Part shown: one piece after another, positions 1-8,562 of the stretch | Layout: each line of letters opens with the position of its first letter | Position numbering within the stretch: position 1 is the first letter of the stretch | From: Anopheles merus | Lineage: Eukaryota > Arthropoda > Insecta > Diptera > Culicidae | DNA: 64,000 nt | Assembly (NCBI RefSeq): GCF_017562075.2 | Contig: NC_054083.1 | Coordinates: 13,184,107 to 13,248,106 of the forward strand | Reading direction: 5' to 3' | Translations under genes and position numbers: made by a program | Notes under the pieces: generated by a model | Told to the model about the DNA's origin: nothing | The model's input: the letters and a program-made list of their open reading frames with translations, nothing else | Databases searched by the model: none

Positions 1-1
1 A

Positions 2-3000
2 CGAGATCCAGCACTTCGAGAAGCGTACCAAGACTTTATGAAGGAGTACTTAGCACTGGGTCACATGTCTCCTATAAGCACTGATTGTGATGATACAGCT
101 GCTTATTATTTACCACACCATCCAGTTTTTAAAGCGTCAAGTACCACCACAAAGGTCAGAGTAGTTTTTGATGGCTCGGCTAAAACGTCAACTGGCTTTT
201 CGCTGAATGAAACTCTGCGGGTTGGACCCATAGTTCAGGATGAACTCATCGATATTATTTTGCGTTTCCGCACCTATAAGATTGCTGTCGTAGCTGATAT
301 CGCCAAAATGTATCGACAAATTGTGCTGCATCCGGATGATCGACGATTGGTTCGCATTTTCTTCCGTTTCTCACCGCAATCGCCGATTGAATTGTACGAG
401 CTGAATACTGTGACATATGGTTTGTCTCCATCATCGTTCTTGGCCACTCGTACATTGCTGCAGCTTGCGGAAGATGAAGGTGCTGACTTTCCACTAGCTT
501 CACCCGCACTGAGACACAATTTTTATGTAGACGACTTCATTGGCGGAGCTAACAGCGTGAGTGAAGCTCGCGAGCTTCGTCAGCAACTTTCCGAGTTACT
601 CTCCAAGGGCGGGTTTGAACTCCGGAAGTGGACATCCAACTGTTTAGGCGTACTAAGTGGTTTACCAGCAGAGCATATCGGTACACAGTCATCACTGCAG
701 TTTGTGCCGAACGAGACTGTGAAGGCACTTGGTATCGCATGGAAGCCCGAACTAGATGTTTTGTGCTTTGAGTCGACTGCAATAATGGAAACCGCCAACC
801 TCACCATGCGATCCATATTGTCAAACATTGCTCGAATGTTTGATCCACTTGGATTGATCGCTCCAGTCATCATACGCGCGAAATTGCTAATGCAGGAGTT
901 GTGGCTGCAGAAAATCGGATGGGACGATCCGGTCCCTGTACACATCTGTAACAAATGGAAATCGGTTACTGACGACTGGAAGGATTTGGAAAGCTTCAAA
1001 AGCGAACGGTATGTGCTCTTACCTAACTCTAAAATACAGTTCCATACATTTGCAGACGCGTCAGAAGTTGCTTATGGTGCCTGCATTTATGCGCGCTGTG
1101 AGGACCAGCAGGGACGAGTACGAGTCAGCCTGCTCGCGTCGAAATCGCGTGTAGCTCCACTAAAACGAGTTACATTACCAAGATTGGAGCTCTGCGCGGC
1201 CGTGTTAGGAGCACATCTTCATCATCGTGTTAGACGCGCTATGGGAATCGACACAACCGAATCGTTTTTCTGGTCGGATTCGACGGTAACGCTAAACTGG
1301 ATAGCGTCTCCACCCAACACCTGGAAAACATTCGTGGCGAATCGTGTTGCTGAGATCCAGAACTATTCGCACCCTCGTCAATGGAAACACATTCCCGGTT
1401 CATCGAATCCCGCCGATCTGGTGTCTCGAGGGATGTCAGCAGCTGAAATGCTAAAAGGATCGATTTGGAGCTGTGGTCCTGAATGGTTGGCGCTATCCCC
1501 CTCCAAATGGCCAATGTCAAATCCATCACTGACTGCTGAAACGGATATGGAAATTCGTCAGGTGAGTGCTGTAGTTGCAAGTATACAAACCACTCACCAT
1601 TGGTTCAATTTGTCGTCGTCCTACACCAAATTGGTACATATAATTGCATACTGCACACGTTTCATACACAACACAAAACACAAGACACGTACACTACAGT
1701 CATCACAAGTTACCTCAGCAGCATTACCGATCACCCCTGAGGCTATAGAAGCAGCTAAAATCGTGCTTTGTAAACTGGCACAAGAGCACGAGTTTTCATC
1801 AGAGATCCAACTGCTGAAAAAGGGAGAAATGGTACGAAAACAATCACCTCTACGGCGATTGAATCCGTTTCTCGACAACGATGGAATATTACGAGTAGGA
1901 GGCCGCTTGAAACTTGCACAGCTACCGTACCAGTTCAAGCATCCCATCCTGCTTCCCAAAAACCATCAGCTGGCTCATCTCATCGCGGTGCACATACATG
2001 AGAAGCTGATGCATGGCGGGGGAAGACTACTACTTTCCCGGATACGTGAGGAATATTGGCCACTCGATGGACGTCGGCTAGTAAAAAACGTAGTGAGGAA
2101 TTGCTTTCGTTGCATTCGTCAGGATCCGCAGCTGACACAACAACAAACTGGTCAACTCCCGTATGAACGCATCACCCCGAGCCGGCCGTTTTCCATAACT
2201 GGAGTGGATTATGCCGGCCCGCTGTATCTGAAACCCGCACACAAGAGAGCCGCTGCCGCTAAATGCTACTTGTGTGTGTTTGTGTGTTTTTCAACGAAGG
2301 CAGTGCATTTGGAGCTGGTGGGCGATCTCTCCACGGCAGGCTTCTTGGCCGCATTACATCGCTTCACATCCCGGCGAGGATTACCATCGGACATATACTC
2401 CGATAACGGAAAAAACTTTGAAGGTGCGGCACACGAACTTAATGAATTGTTTGATATGTTACAGAACGAACAGCACCAAAACGTCATCGCATCCAACTGT
2501 TCGGACAGGGGCATAACTTGGCACTTTACCCCACCTAAGGCCCCACATTTTGGTGGATTGTGGGAAGCAGCGGTTAAGACGGCCAAACGACATCTCTACA
2601 GGCAGCTAGGCAGTTCGAGGCTGTCTTACGAGGGATACAGCACCATTCTGCAGCAAATAGAAGCGGCAATGAACTCGCGTCCTTTGTTGCCAATGACGGA
2701 TGACCCCAATGATTTGGCAGCGCTTACGCCGGCGCACTTCCTGATCGGTTCTTCTATGCATGCTGTCCCGGTTCCCGACTACACACGACTGAAACCATAC
2801 ACGTTAGACGAATTGCAGAGCTGGCAATTGCTTGTGCAACGCTTTTGGAAGCATTGGACAACCGAATATCTGCAGGAAATGCAGAAGGATAATAAGGTAG
2901 TGAATCGTAGCGAAATAGTACCTGGCAGACTGGTCATCCTTGCGGACGATTCGCTCCCTATCACCCGATGGCCACTTGCTCGCATCATCGATGTACACCC

Positions 3001-3109
3001 AGGAGAAGATCAGCTTACGCGTGTAGTGAAGTTGAAAACGGCAAAAGGAATAGTTACGCGTCCAGTAGCTAAAATTTGCTTGTTGCCTGTTGCGAAGCCT
3101 TCCGATTAG
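2..3109 (+). CDS. BEL/Pao retrotransposon pol polyprotein, 5' part outside window
   Basis: The frame is open from base 2, so the protein continues beyond the left edge; the methionine at 38 is internal. Counting from it, the order is reverse transcriptase with the catalytic YVDDF at residues 163-167, Pao-type RNase H with acidic residues near 340, 384, 414 and 460, an integrase zinc region around 650-695, an integrase core with acidic residues near 724, 789 and 843 (GGLWEAAVK), and a C-terminal DUF5641-like domain ending at the stop. This order is typical of BEL/Pao elements, whose pol copies the RNA genome into DNA and inserts it in the nucleus. No stop or frameshift was seen, so this is one of the best preserved genes of the window. 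A polypurine tract and LTR follow directly. Gag, protease and the RT start would lie left of the window. Confidence 0.93.
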   Translation, partial: RDPALREAYQDFMKEYLALGHMSPISTDCDDTAAYYLPHHPVFKASSTTTKVRVVFDGSAKTSTGFSLNETLRVGPIVQDELIDIILRFRTYKIAVVADIAKMYRQIVLHPDDRRLVRIFFRFSPQSPIELYELNTVTYGLSPSSFLATRTLLQLAEDEGADFPLASPALRHNFYVDDFIGGANSVSEARELRQQLSELLSKGGFELRKWTSNCLGVLSGLPAEHIGTQSSLQFVPNETVKALGIAWKPELDVLCFESTAIMETANLTMRSILSNIARMFDPLGLIAPVIIRAKLLMQELWLQKIGWDDPVPVHICNKWKSVTDDWKDLESFKSERYVLLPNSKIQFHTFADASEVAYGACIYARCEDQQGRVRVSLLASKSRVAPLKRVTLPRLELCAAVLGAHLHHRVRRAMGIDTTESFFWSDSTVTLNWIASPPNTWKTFVANRVAEIQNYSHPRQWKHIPGSSNPADLVSRGMSAAEMLKGSIWSCGPEWLALSPSKWPMSNPSLTAETDMEIRQVSAVVASIQTTHHWFNLSSSYTKLVHIIAYCTRFIHNTKHKTRTLQSSQVTSAALPITPEAIEAAKIVLCKLAQEHEFSSEIQLLKKGEMVRKQSPLRRLNPFLDNDGILRVGGRLKLAQLPYQFKHPILLPKNHQLAHLIAVHIHEKLMHGGGRLLLSRIREEYWPLDGRRLVKNVVRNCFRCIRQDPQLTQQQTGQLPYERITPSRPFSITGVDYAGPLYLKPAHKRAAAAKCYLCVFVCFSTKAVHLELVGDLSTAGFLAALHRFTSRRGLPSDIYSDNGKNFEGAAHELNELFDMLQNEQHQNVIASNCSDRGITWHFTPPKAPHFGGLWEAAVKTAKRHLYRQLGSSRLSYEGYSTILQQIEAAMNSRPLLPMTDDPNDLAALTPAHFLIGSSMHAVPVPDYTRLKPYTLDELQSWQLLVQRFWKHWTTEYLQEMQKDNKVVNRSEIVPGRLVILADDSLPITRWPLARIIDVHPGEDQLTRVVKLKTAKGIVTRPVAKICLLPVAKPSD

Positions 3110-3148
3110 CAGCACGTGTAGTTTGTTTTTGTTCATGACATTCTGTCA

Positions 3149-3160
3149 TGGGGGGGAGTA
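3149..3160 (+). other. Polypurine tract of the BEL/Pao element
   Basis: A run of guanines ending in GAGTA lies directly before the TG that opens the LTR. This is the expected primer site for plus-strand DNA synthesis. The second BEL family in the window (43,850-43,860) has the same arrangement, GGAGGGGAGTA followed by TGTTGA. Confidence 0.75.
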
Positions 3161-3522
3161 TGTTGACGCTTCGCTTGGATGTCAAATGATAACTTGACGA
3201 AAGTGAGTTTCGTCAAGTGAGAATGAGCACGGTAGGAAATGATGAGTAGCGGGTGAGTTGCCACTCGCGTGAGTGGCAATCATAGAAAAATTATAAATAG
3301 GGCAACATAATGAATACACTTTCTCTTGCACTTTGGAAATTCAACACACAGCGGTAAATATTCAGCCCACGCAAAATCATCCGAAACATACGCGATTGTT
3401 CAACCCGTCCTCGTTCACTCATACTACCATCCTGTACAGATAAACAAACGATTCTTCCCAATTGCACATCTAAAACTGAATTGAAGCATGGTACAGCTGA
3501 TATACCTGTAGAGGTCAAGTTC
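3161..3522 (+). mobile_element. 3' LTR of the BEL/Pao element
   Basis: The LTR starts with TGTTGACGC right after the polypurine tract. It contains a TATA box (TATAAATAG, 3292-3300) and two perfect hairpins: a 10-bp stem at 3193-3202/3208-3217 and a 9-bp stem at 3258-3266/3271-3279. The right end is inferred to lie at about 3522, because sequence matching a CR1 ORF1 resumes beyond the RTE inserted there. Without the 5' LTR in view the end cannot be fixed exactly. Confidence 0.7.
3292..3300 (+). promoter_or_regulatory. TATA box in the BEL LTR
   Basis: TATAAATAG lies about 130 bp inside the LTR, just after the second hairpin. LTR promoters normally start transcription some 25-30 bp further on. 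Activity is inferred. Confidence 0.5.
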
Positions 3523-3531
3523 ATTCCTAAC

Positions 3532-4693
3532 TTACTTACTTACTTATCCGGCGCTACAACCGCTTTGTGGTCTTGGCCTGCCTCAGGAGTGTCCGAAACT
3601 GCTCACGGTCTCGCGCCTTCGTCTGCCAGTCCGTTATCACGGCCTTAATGGCGGACGCCTCCACGCCAACTTGCCACCTCAATTTGGGCCTACCACGCCT
3701 CCTCTGTCCTTGTGGATGGCCTAAAAAGACTTTACGGGCTGGGTCGTCCGTTTCCATGCGTACAACATGGCCAGCCCAGAGCCTGGCGAGCTTGATACGC
3801 TGCACGACAGTGAGGTTGCCGTACATCTCGTATAGCTCGTCATTATAGCGGATCCTCCATTGTCCTTCCACACATACGGGGCCAAGTATCCTTCTGAGCA
3901 TCTTGCTCTCGAACGCGGCTAAGAGGGATTCGTCAGATTTGGACAGTGTCCATGTCTCAGAGGCGTATGTGAGTACCGGAACTATATAGGTACTATATAG
4001 TCCCAGCTTCGTCCGTCGCGACAGGTTCTTTGAGGTGAATTGCTTTTTCAGGCTGTAGAATGACCGGTTGGCAGCCAGCATCCTTGTGCGCAACTCCATG
4101 CTGTTGTCGTTGCTGACCTTGGCAAGGATCAGTTTGGTCTTTGCCTCGTTTATCTGCAATCCGAGGCTCTCTGCCGCCTGCTCGATCTCTTGGTAGGCTT
4201 CTGCTACATAGGAGAGCCGCAGACCAATGATGTCTATATCATCAGCGTATGTCAGGATCTGTGTTGACTTATAGAAGATGGTTCCCGTAGTCTCCACCCT
4301 CGAGTCACGGATGGCCCTCTCTAGCGCCAGGTTGAATAAGAGACAAGCAAGCCCGTCCCCCTGGAGCAGACCTTTGGTGGTAGCAAAAGGTCCTGAGAGT
4401 TTTCCATCCACCCTCACCTGGCATGTGATGTTGGTCATAGTCATTCTAACTAGCCTTATCCGTTTGGCCGGGATTCAAAAAGAGCTCATAGCGTCATACA
4501 GTTTTACCCTGGCTATGCTATCATATGCGGCTTTGAAGTCAATGTAGAGATGGTATGTGTCGTGTCTGTATTCAGCCATCTTCTCCAAGATCTGCCGCAT
4601 GGTGAAGATCTGATCAGTGGTTGATTTTCCGTTTCGGAATCCTCTTTGATAGTTTCCGACGATAATTTCCGATTGAATAAATTTCCAATGATA
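3532..4693 (-). mobile_element. RTE/JAM1-like non-LTR element, 5'-truncated
   Basis: The element reads on the minus strand and ends in short TAAG tandem repeats (ttac repeats at 3532-3545 on the plus strand). The same 3' end is seen at 60,600-60,660. A 9-bp direct repeat, attcctaac, flanks it at 3523-3531 and 4694-4702 and is the likely target site duplication. The left flank is BEL LTR and the right flank is CR1 ORF1. Confidence 0.85.
3554..4693 (-). pseudogene. RTE reverse transcriptase, C-terminal part
   Basis: From about 4690 leftwards the frame gives the GNYQRGF region, then YIDFKAAYDS, then QGDGLACLLFN and the catalytic YADD box, followed by the thumb and an Arg-rich end typical of RTE elements. 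One in-frame TGA at 4475-4477 splits it; downstream of this the frame is open for 296 codons from the methionine at 4444. The endonuclease is missing through 5' truncation. In a full element this protein would nick target DNA and prime reverse transcription there. The copy is dead. Confidence 0.88.
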
Positions 4694-5050
4694 ATTCCTA
4701 ACACAGAAACCAAATTCTGGCTTTTTGTTACGAGAGTTGATCCCACCACAACAATAAATGATATGTGTGAACTGATATCAAAACAACTGGATACTACCGA
4801 TATTTTGATATAAAAGATTCGACCACACAACATGTCTTATGAACTCAAGTTCATCTCATTCAAAATCGGTGTACCTAAATCGTTTATAAATATAGCGTTA
4901 GAACCCAGCACTTGGCCGCGAGGCATGGTATACAAAAGATTTTTTTCCCATGGCAATCCAAAAAACGATAATGCACCATCGTCCCCATCTCGTGCTCGCA
5001 TACGGCAAACGTTGAACGGCCCGTTACTGCACCTGCCGCTAACGATGTAA
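4694..5050 (+). pseudogene. CR1-like ORF1 fragment (copy 1)
   Basis: The frame from 4712 gives a short stretch like the conserved ORF1 core of the CR1 copies at 15.6 and 35.3 kb (pattern ..WxxVTRVDP.., then FISFKIGVP.., then STWPRGMVYKRFF). One TAA at 4811-4813 interrupts it, and it ends at 5050. In CR1 elements this protein is RNA-binding or accessory. It is the 5' remnant of the CR1 copy whose ORF2 resumes near 6.3 kb and again near 13.1 kb. Confidence 0.75.
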
Positions 5051-5162
5051 TGTGATCGTACGTACGCGGGGGCCGTCGAGCACTATGTTTGCGGGGAGTC
5101 AGTTTTTACTGACATGAAACGAGGTGGAGTGAACTGGAAACTTAAAGATTTTTAGGAAGTGT
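5051..5162. other. Unassigned spacer in CR1 copy 1
   Basis: No ORF or repeat was recognised. It lies between the ORF1 remnant and the SINE target duplication. Confidence 0.4.
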
Positions 5163-5177
5163 AACGTCCTCTCTTGG

Positions 5178-5377
5178 GCCGGCCTGGTGGTACAGTCGTC
5201 AACTCGTACGACGTAAAAACATGCCCGTCATGGGTTCAAGTCCCGAATAGACCGTGCCCCCATACGTAGGACTGACTATCCTGCTATGGTAACAATAAGT
5301 CACTGAAAGCCAAGCTCACTTCACTAGTGGGTACAGGCAGGCCTTGACCGACAGCGGTTGTTGTGCCAAAGAAGAAG
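5178..5377 (+). mobile_element. tRNA-derived SINE, SINE200-like
   Basis: Exactly 200 bp flanked by a perfect 15-bp direct repeat, aacgtcctctcttgg, at 5163-5177 and 5378-5392. The left part has a pol III A-box-like segment near 5188-5205 and a perfect B box, GGTTCAAGTCC, at 5233-5243. The 3' end runs into AAG repeats. Length and structure match the Anopheles SINE200 type. It does not encode a protein and depends on a LINE partner. Confidence 0.88.
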
Positions 5378-5392
5378 AACGTCCTCTCTTGG

Positions 5393-5842
5393 CAGTCCGA
5401 ACGAGTCTGATCGGCCGTGATCGGTATTGGTTTTATTTATCGATAAAATATATTGGTTCGGTGCAATTTCTTACAAATTAAGTCGCTGTTTTGTTTTATT
5501 TACTTGTTTTTGTTTTGTATGGGATGCATCTGGGAGGGTGTGAGGTGTTTTTGTCGATGCGTGCTTACGCTGCAGTTTTAATGTATTGCGCAAGAAGATT
5601 TTAAATGGGTGTCTTCGTCACCGCGCTTGTACGTTGCTATGTGTTCTCGGTGACGGTGACCTACTTTTGTTGTAGTGACAATTGCTTTTGCTTATGATGC
5701 ATGTTTCGGTTGTTTTGCATGGACTGTGTGGCCTAAACTCTTCGGGTTTGTTAGACTGGTCTGATTTGATGAATATGTTATAAATGTGTTTCAATAGTGT
5801 GATTTGTTACCATGTGTCTATAGCTGATAGTGTGGTTGATAA
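5393..5842. other. 450-bp non-coding stretch, unassigned
   Basis: AT-rich sequence with no ORF of note. It contains no terminal repeats that I can pair. It may be another element inserted in CR1 copy 1 or its ORF1-ORF2 spacer. Confidence 0.4.
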
Positions 5843-5844
5843 TA

Positions 5845-6089
5845 CAGGGTTTCCCACGATTTATTGGTCGGTTCCCATCAATTTTTGGTGGGTTCCCATA
5901 TTTTGTTGATGCGTTCCCACGATTTTTTGGTCGTTTCCCAGAATTTTTTGGTCCAATTGTATTGATATCCAATCGGAAAATACCAATAAATTATGGGAAC
6001 GAACCAAAAATCTATGGGATACGACCAAAAAATCGTGGGAACGCACCAAAAAATCATGGGAACTGACCAATAAATCGTGGGAAACCCTG
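5845..6089. mobile_element. MITE with long inverted repeats and TA target duplication
   Basis: The 245-bp element starts CAGGGTTTCCCACGATTTAT and ends with its inverse, flanked by TA at 5843-5844 and 6090-6091. Almost the whole unit is an inverted repeat. Each half is built of about 25-bp imperfect repeats around TTCCCAcgATTTTTTGGTC. The TA duplication suggests mobilisation by a Tc1/mariner-type transposase. No ORF is meaningful; those spanning it only translate the repeats. Confidence 0.85.
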
Positions 6090-6299
6090 TAATGTAGTTC
6101 ATAATATAGTAGATATGCTACAACGACAACAACGGAAACTTTACCGCTACACTCGTCATCGATCATAGAAGCATGCTCACCGATTCTGTTAACATCTCCG
6201 CATCTCCCCTCCGACACAACGATACGAATTGCACAGTCAGATCAGACAAGCTCACATGACCATGTTAATATTTTACGATCCGATAATAATAATAATAAC

Positions 6300-7468
6300 A
6301 ATGAAATTGATTATGATAACTTAAAAGTATATTATCCGATCGTGCATGGGCTCCGATCGAAACTCAGTGATTTTTTTGCTGCTTCATTAGTATGCGACTA
6401 TGACATTATTGTATTAACGAAAACTTGGCTGGACAGTTCAATTTACTCCGGTCAACTTTTTGACAACCGGCATACGGTCTTCCGAAAAGATCGAAATTCT
6501 GCAAATAGTAAAAAGATTAAAGGAGGAGGGGTTTTAATCGCAGTACTATCAAAATGGGTGAGTCAAATGTTCTCTTCTGACCCTTCTATCGAAACCGTGT
6601 TCATTCGTATTACAAACATGAACATTGCCCACACTATTGGAGACATATACATACCTCCAGATAAATCTAATAACACACATGTAATGAATAATCTATGCTC
6701 AACCGTGCGGAACGTCAGAGAAGCGCACCCACACGATCGATTATTAATACGGGGAAATTTTAACCAACCTAATCTTGCATGGAAGTTGTCGGACAAGGGG
6801 CTACCAATGCTCGATTTTTCTGGATCTCAAATTTCCACCCTATGCGGGGATCTGCTGGATGAAATGAACTATGCAGGCATGACACAAGTTAACTTTATTA
6901 AAAATATCAAAAACAATGTACTAGACCTCATTTTTGCTGACGACAATATTGTGAAGGAAGGGATGCAGATGCAATCTACACAAGATTGGCTAATAAATAC
7001 CGATGTGTATCATCCATGTTTAATTGCGGAATACAAATCGTATCGCACTAACATCAACGATCCTGACTCGGACAACGCTAATACACTCATGAGCTTTAAT
7101 TTCCGCAAAGCCGACTTCGCTAAAATGGATGCTATGTTGCGTGATGTAGATGGGTCCTTTTGCAATCCCGACTGCACCACCAACTATGATCTGAACACCG
7201 AAATTCGTTCCTTCACTGATAAACTAGTAAGTATATTCGCTGAATGTTGTCCCTTAAAGACAGCATCAAGAAAACGTGGACCTCCATGGAGTAACAGGAT
7301 GTTAAATAAAATAAGACGGTCTAAAAATAGAGCCAAGCGCCGATATAAACGCACTCGTTTGCCATCAGACAAGCTCTGGCTAAATACCATTACCAGCCAT
7401 TTTAGACAAGTGAACAAACTGCTCTACAATGATTACATACAAAATCTACAATCACATTTCATCGATTG
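6300..7468 (+). pseudogene. CR1-like ORF2 endonuclease domain (copy 1)
   Basis: The open stretch from 6342 encodes the apurinic endonuclease fold of CR1 elements, which nicks the target DNA. Two catalytic positions are changed: the glutamate of the LTETW motif is lysine (residue 27, near 6420) and the aspartate of GDFN is asparagine (residue 139). The D-YHP motif near the domain end is kept. A linker rich in Lys and Arg follows. The gypsy LTR cuts the frame at 7469, and the last 62 codons of the open frame are LTR sequence. CR1 ORF2 resumes at 12,325. Confidence 0.85.
7464..7468. repeat. Target site duplication of the gypsy element, left
   Basis: GATTG lies directly before LTR base 7469 and again at 12,320-12,324 directly after the other LTR. 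Five base pairs is normal for Ty3/gypsy insertion. Confidence 0.8.
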
Positions 7469-7707
7469 TGTTAAGGTCTGTCGTCATGTATTTAAAATAA
7501 GAGGTGGACGAATGCACGCGAATAAGTTAACACATATAAAAACGTTTATTCACTATCCTATGTGGAGGCGCGCCGGAGAGAGAGTGATCCTTCGGGGATC
7601 ACGTCATGAGCCCGAACCTAACGGCATCTCACGAGATGCGTGCACTCATCAGTGAGAGCCGTGATACATACAGGTTGGCTCACTAAGTCAAAATATTCAC
7701 CATAACA
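7469..7707 (-). repeat. 3' LTR of the gypsy element
   Basis: 239 bp, TG...CA ends, near-identical to 12,081-12,319. It supplies the false C-terminus of the CR1 frame that ends at 7655. Confidence 0.92.
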
Positions 7708-7716
7708 TCTCCCTCC

Positions 7717-8562
7717 TTAAAACGTTCGGTACACATCGAACCGACTGGGCGGTCTTCTGTTGCGAGAAGAGCGACGTGGTTCATGTACCGAATCGATTGT
7801 TTGATCCGTTCTGCGGGATGTAGCTCTTCTTCGTGGACATTTGATGAGTGTTGGACGGCTGCTCTCAATATTAAAATTACTAGATGGTACAACACAGGAC
7901 GACACAGGCGCTGGCGGTGAGGACGGTTTATCAGCTTCTAGCTGGCCCGATGATGCAGGTACTGGTGACGGATTAAAGTGCCAAGCATCGAATAACAGAT
8001 CCAAAGGTAGTGGTGAATGGGCCCGTGTTGTGTCCTTAAACGAACCGTCGCTGATACGCCGACGTAGTTGATTAATGTGTCGACGGAACGTCTTCCCCTC
8101 AGCAGTCCGAACCAGGTACATGAATCTGCCTTGCCGATCGACCACCGTAGCAGTGACCCATTTCCAATCGTTCAGGCGGTACTCCTTAGCGTAGATCGAC
8201 TCACCGGGATTCAGCTCACGAACTCGTAGATCAGCACTCGGTTGTGAAGCTTGACGTGGCGGCAATAACAGCTCTAGCAAAGTCCTGGGACGCCTGCCTA
8301 GCATAATCTCGGCAGGAGTTTTCGAATTCAGCTGAGCGTTCGGGGTGGCCCGATAGGTCTGCAAGAAGGTGTCCAGAGCTTCTCGTAACGTGAGACCATC
8401 GGCTGACATCTTCCTCAAAGCGCGCTTAAAGGTGTCGACAAACCTTTCAGCCTGCCCGTTGGATTGCGGGTGATACGGCGCTGTCCTGATGTGCTCAACC
8501 CCATTTTGCCTACAAAGATTCAAAATCTGTGCTAGTGAATTGTGGACCATTATCCGACACAA
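7717..8562 (-). pseudogene. gypsy integrase C-terminal part, after a frameshift
   Basis: Continues the integrase of the neighbouring gag-pol frame after a one-base shift near 8510-8530. It contains the catalytic glutamate in the PHPQSNGQAERF context, a basic middle part and a Ser/Pro-rich tail, and it stops at the polypurine tract. The frameshift separates the DNG aspartate from this glutamate, so the copy cannot make a whole integrase unless the shift is bypassed. No slippery site is evident, so mutation is the simpler reading. Confidence 0.9.

Noticed and set aside
5178..5377. A tRNA gene
   Set aside because: Only the A and B boxes resemble a tRNA; the unit is 200 bp with a 15-bp target duplication and no cloverleaf acceptor end. 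It is a SINE.
5830..6217. Coding ORFs on both strands over the 5.8-6.2 kb region
   Set aside because: They arise from the inverted repeats of the MITE, which lack stops in several frames.
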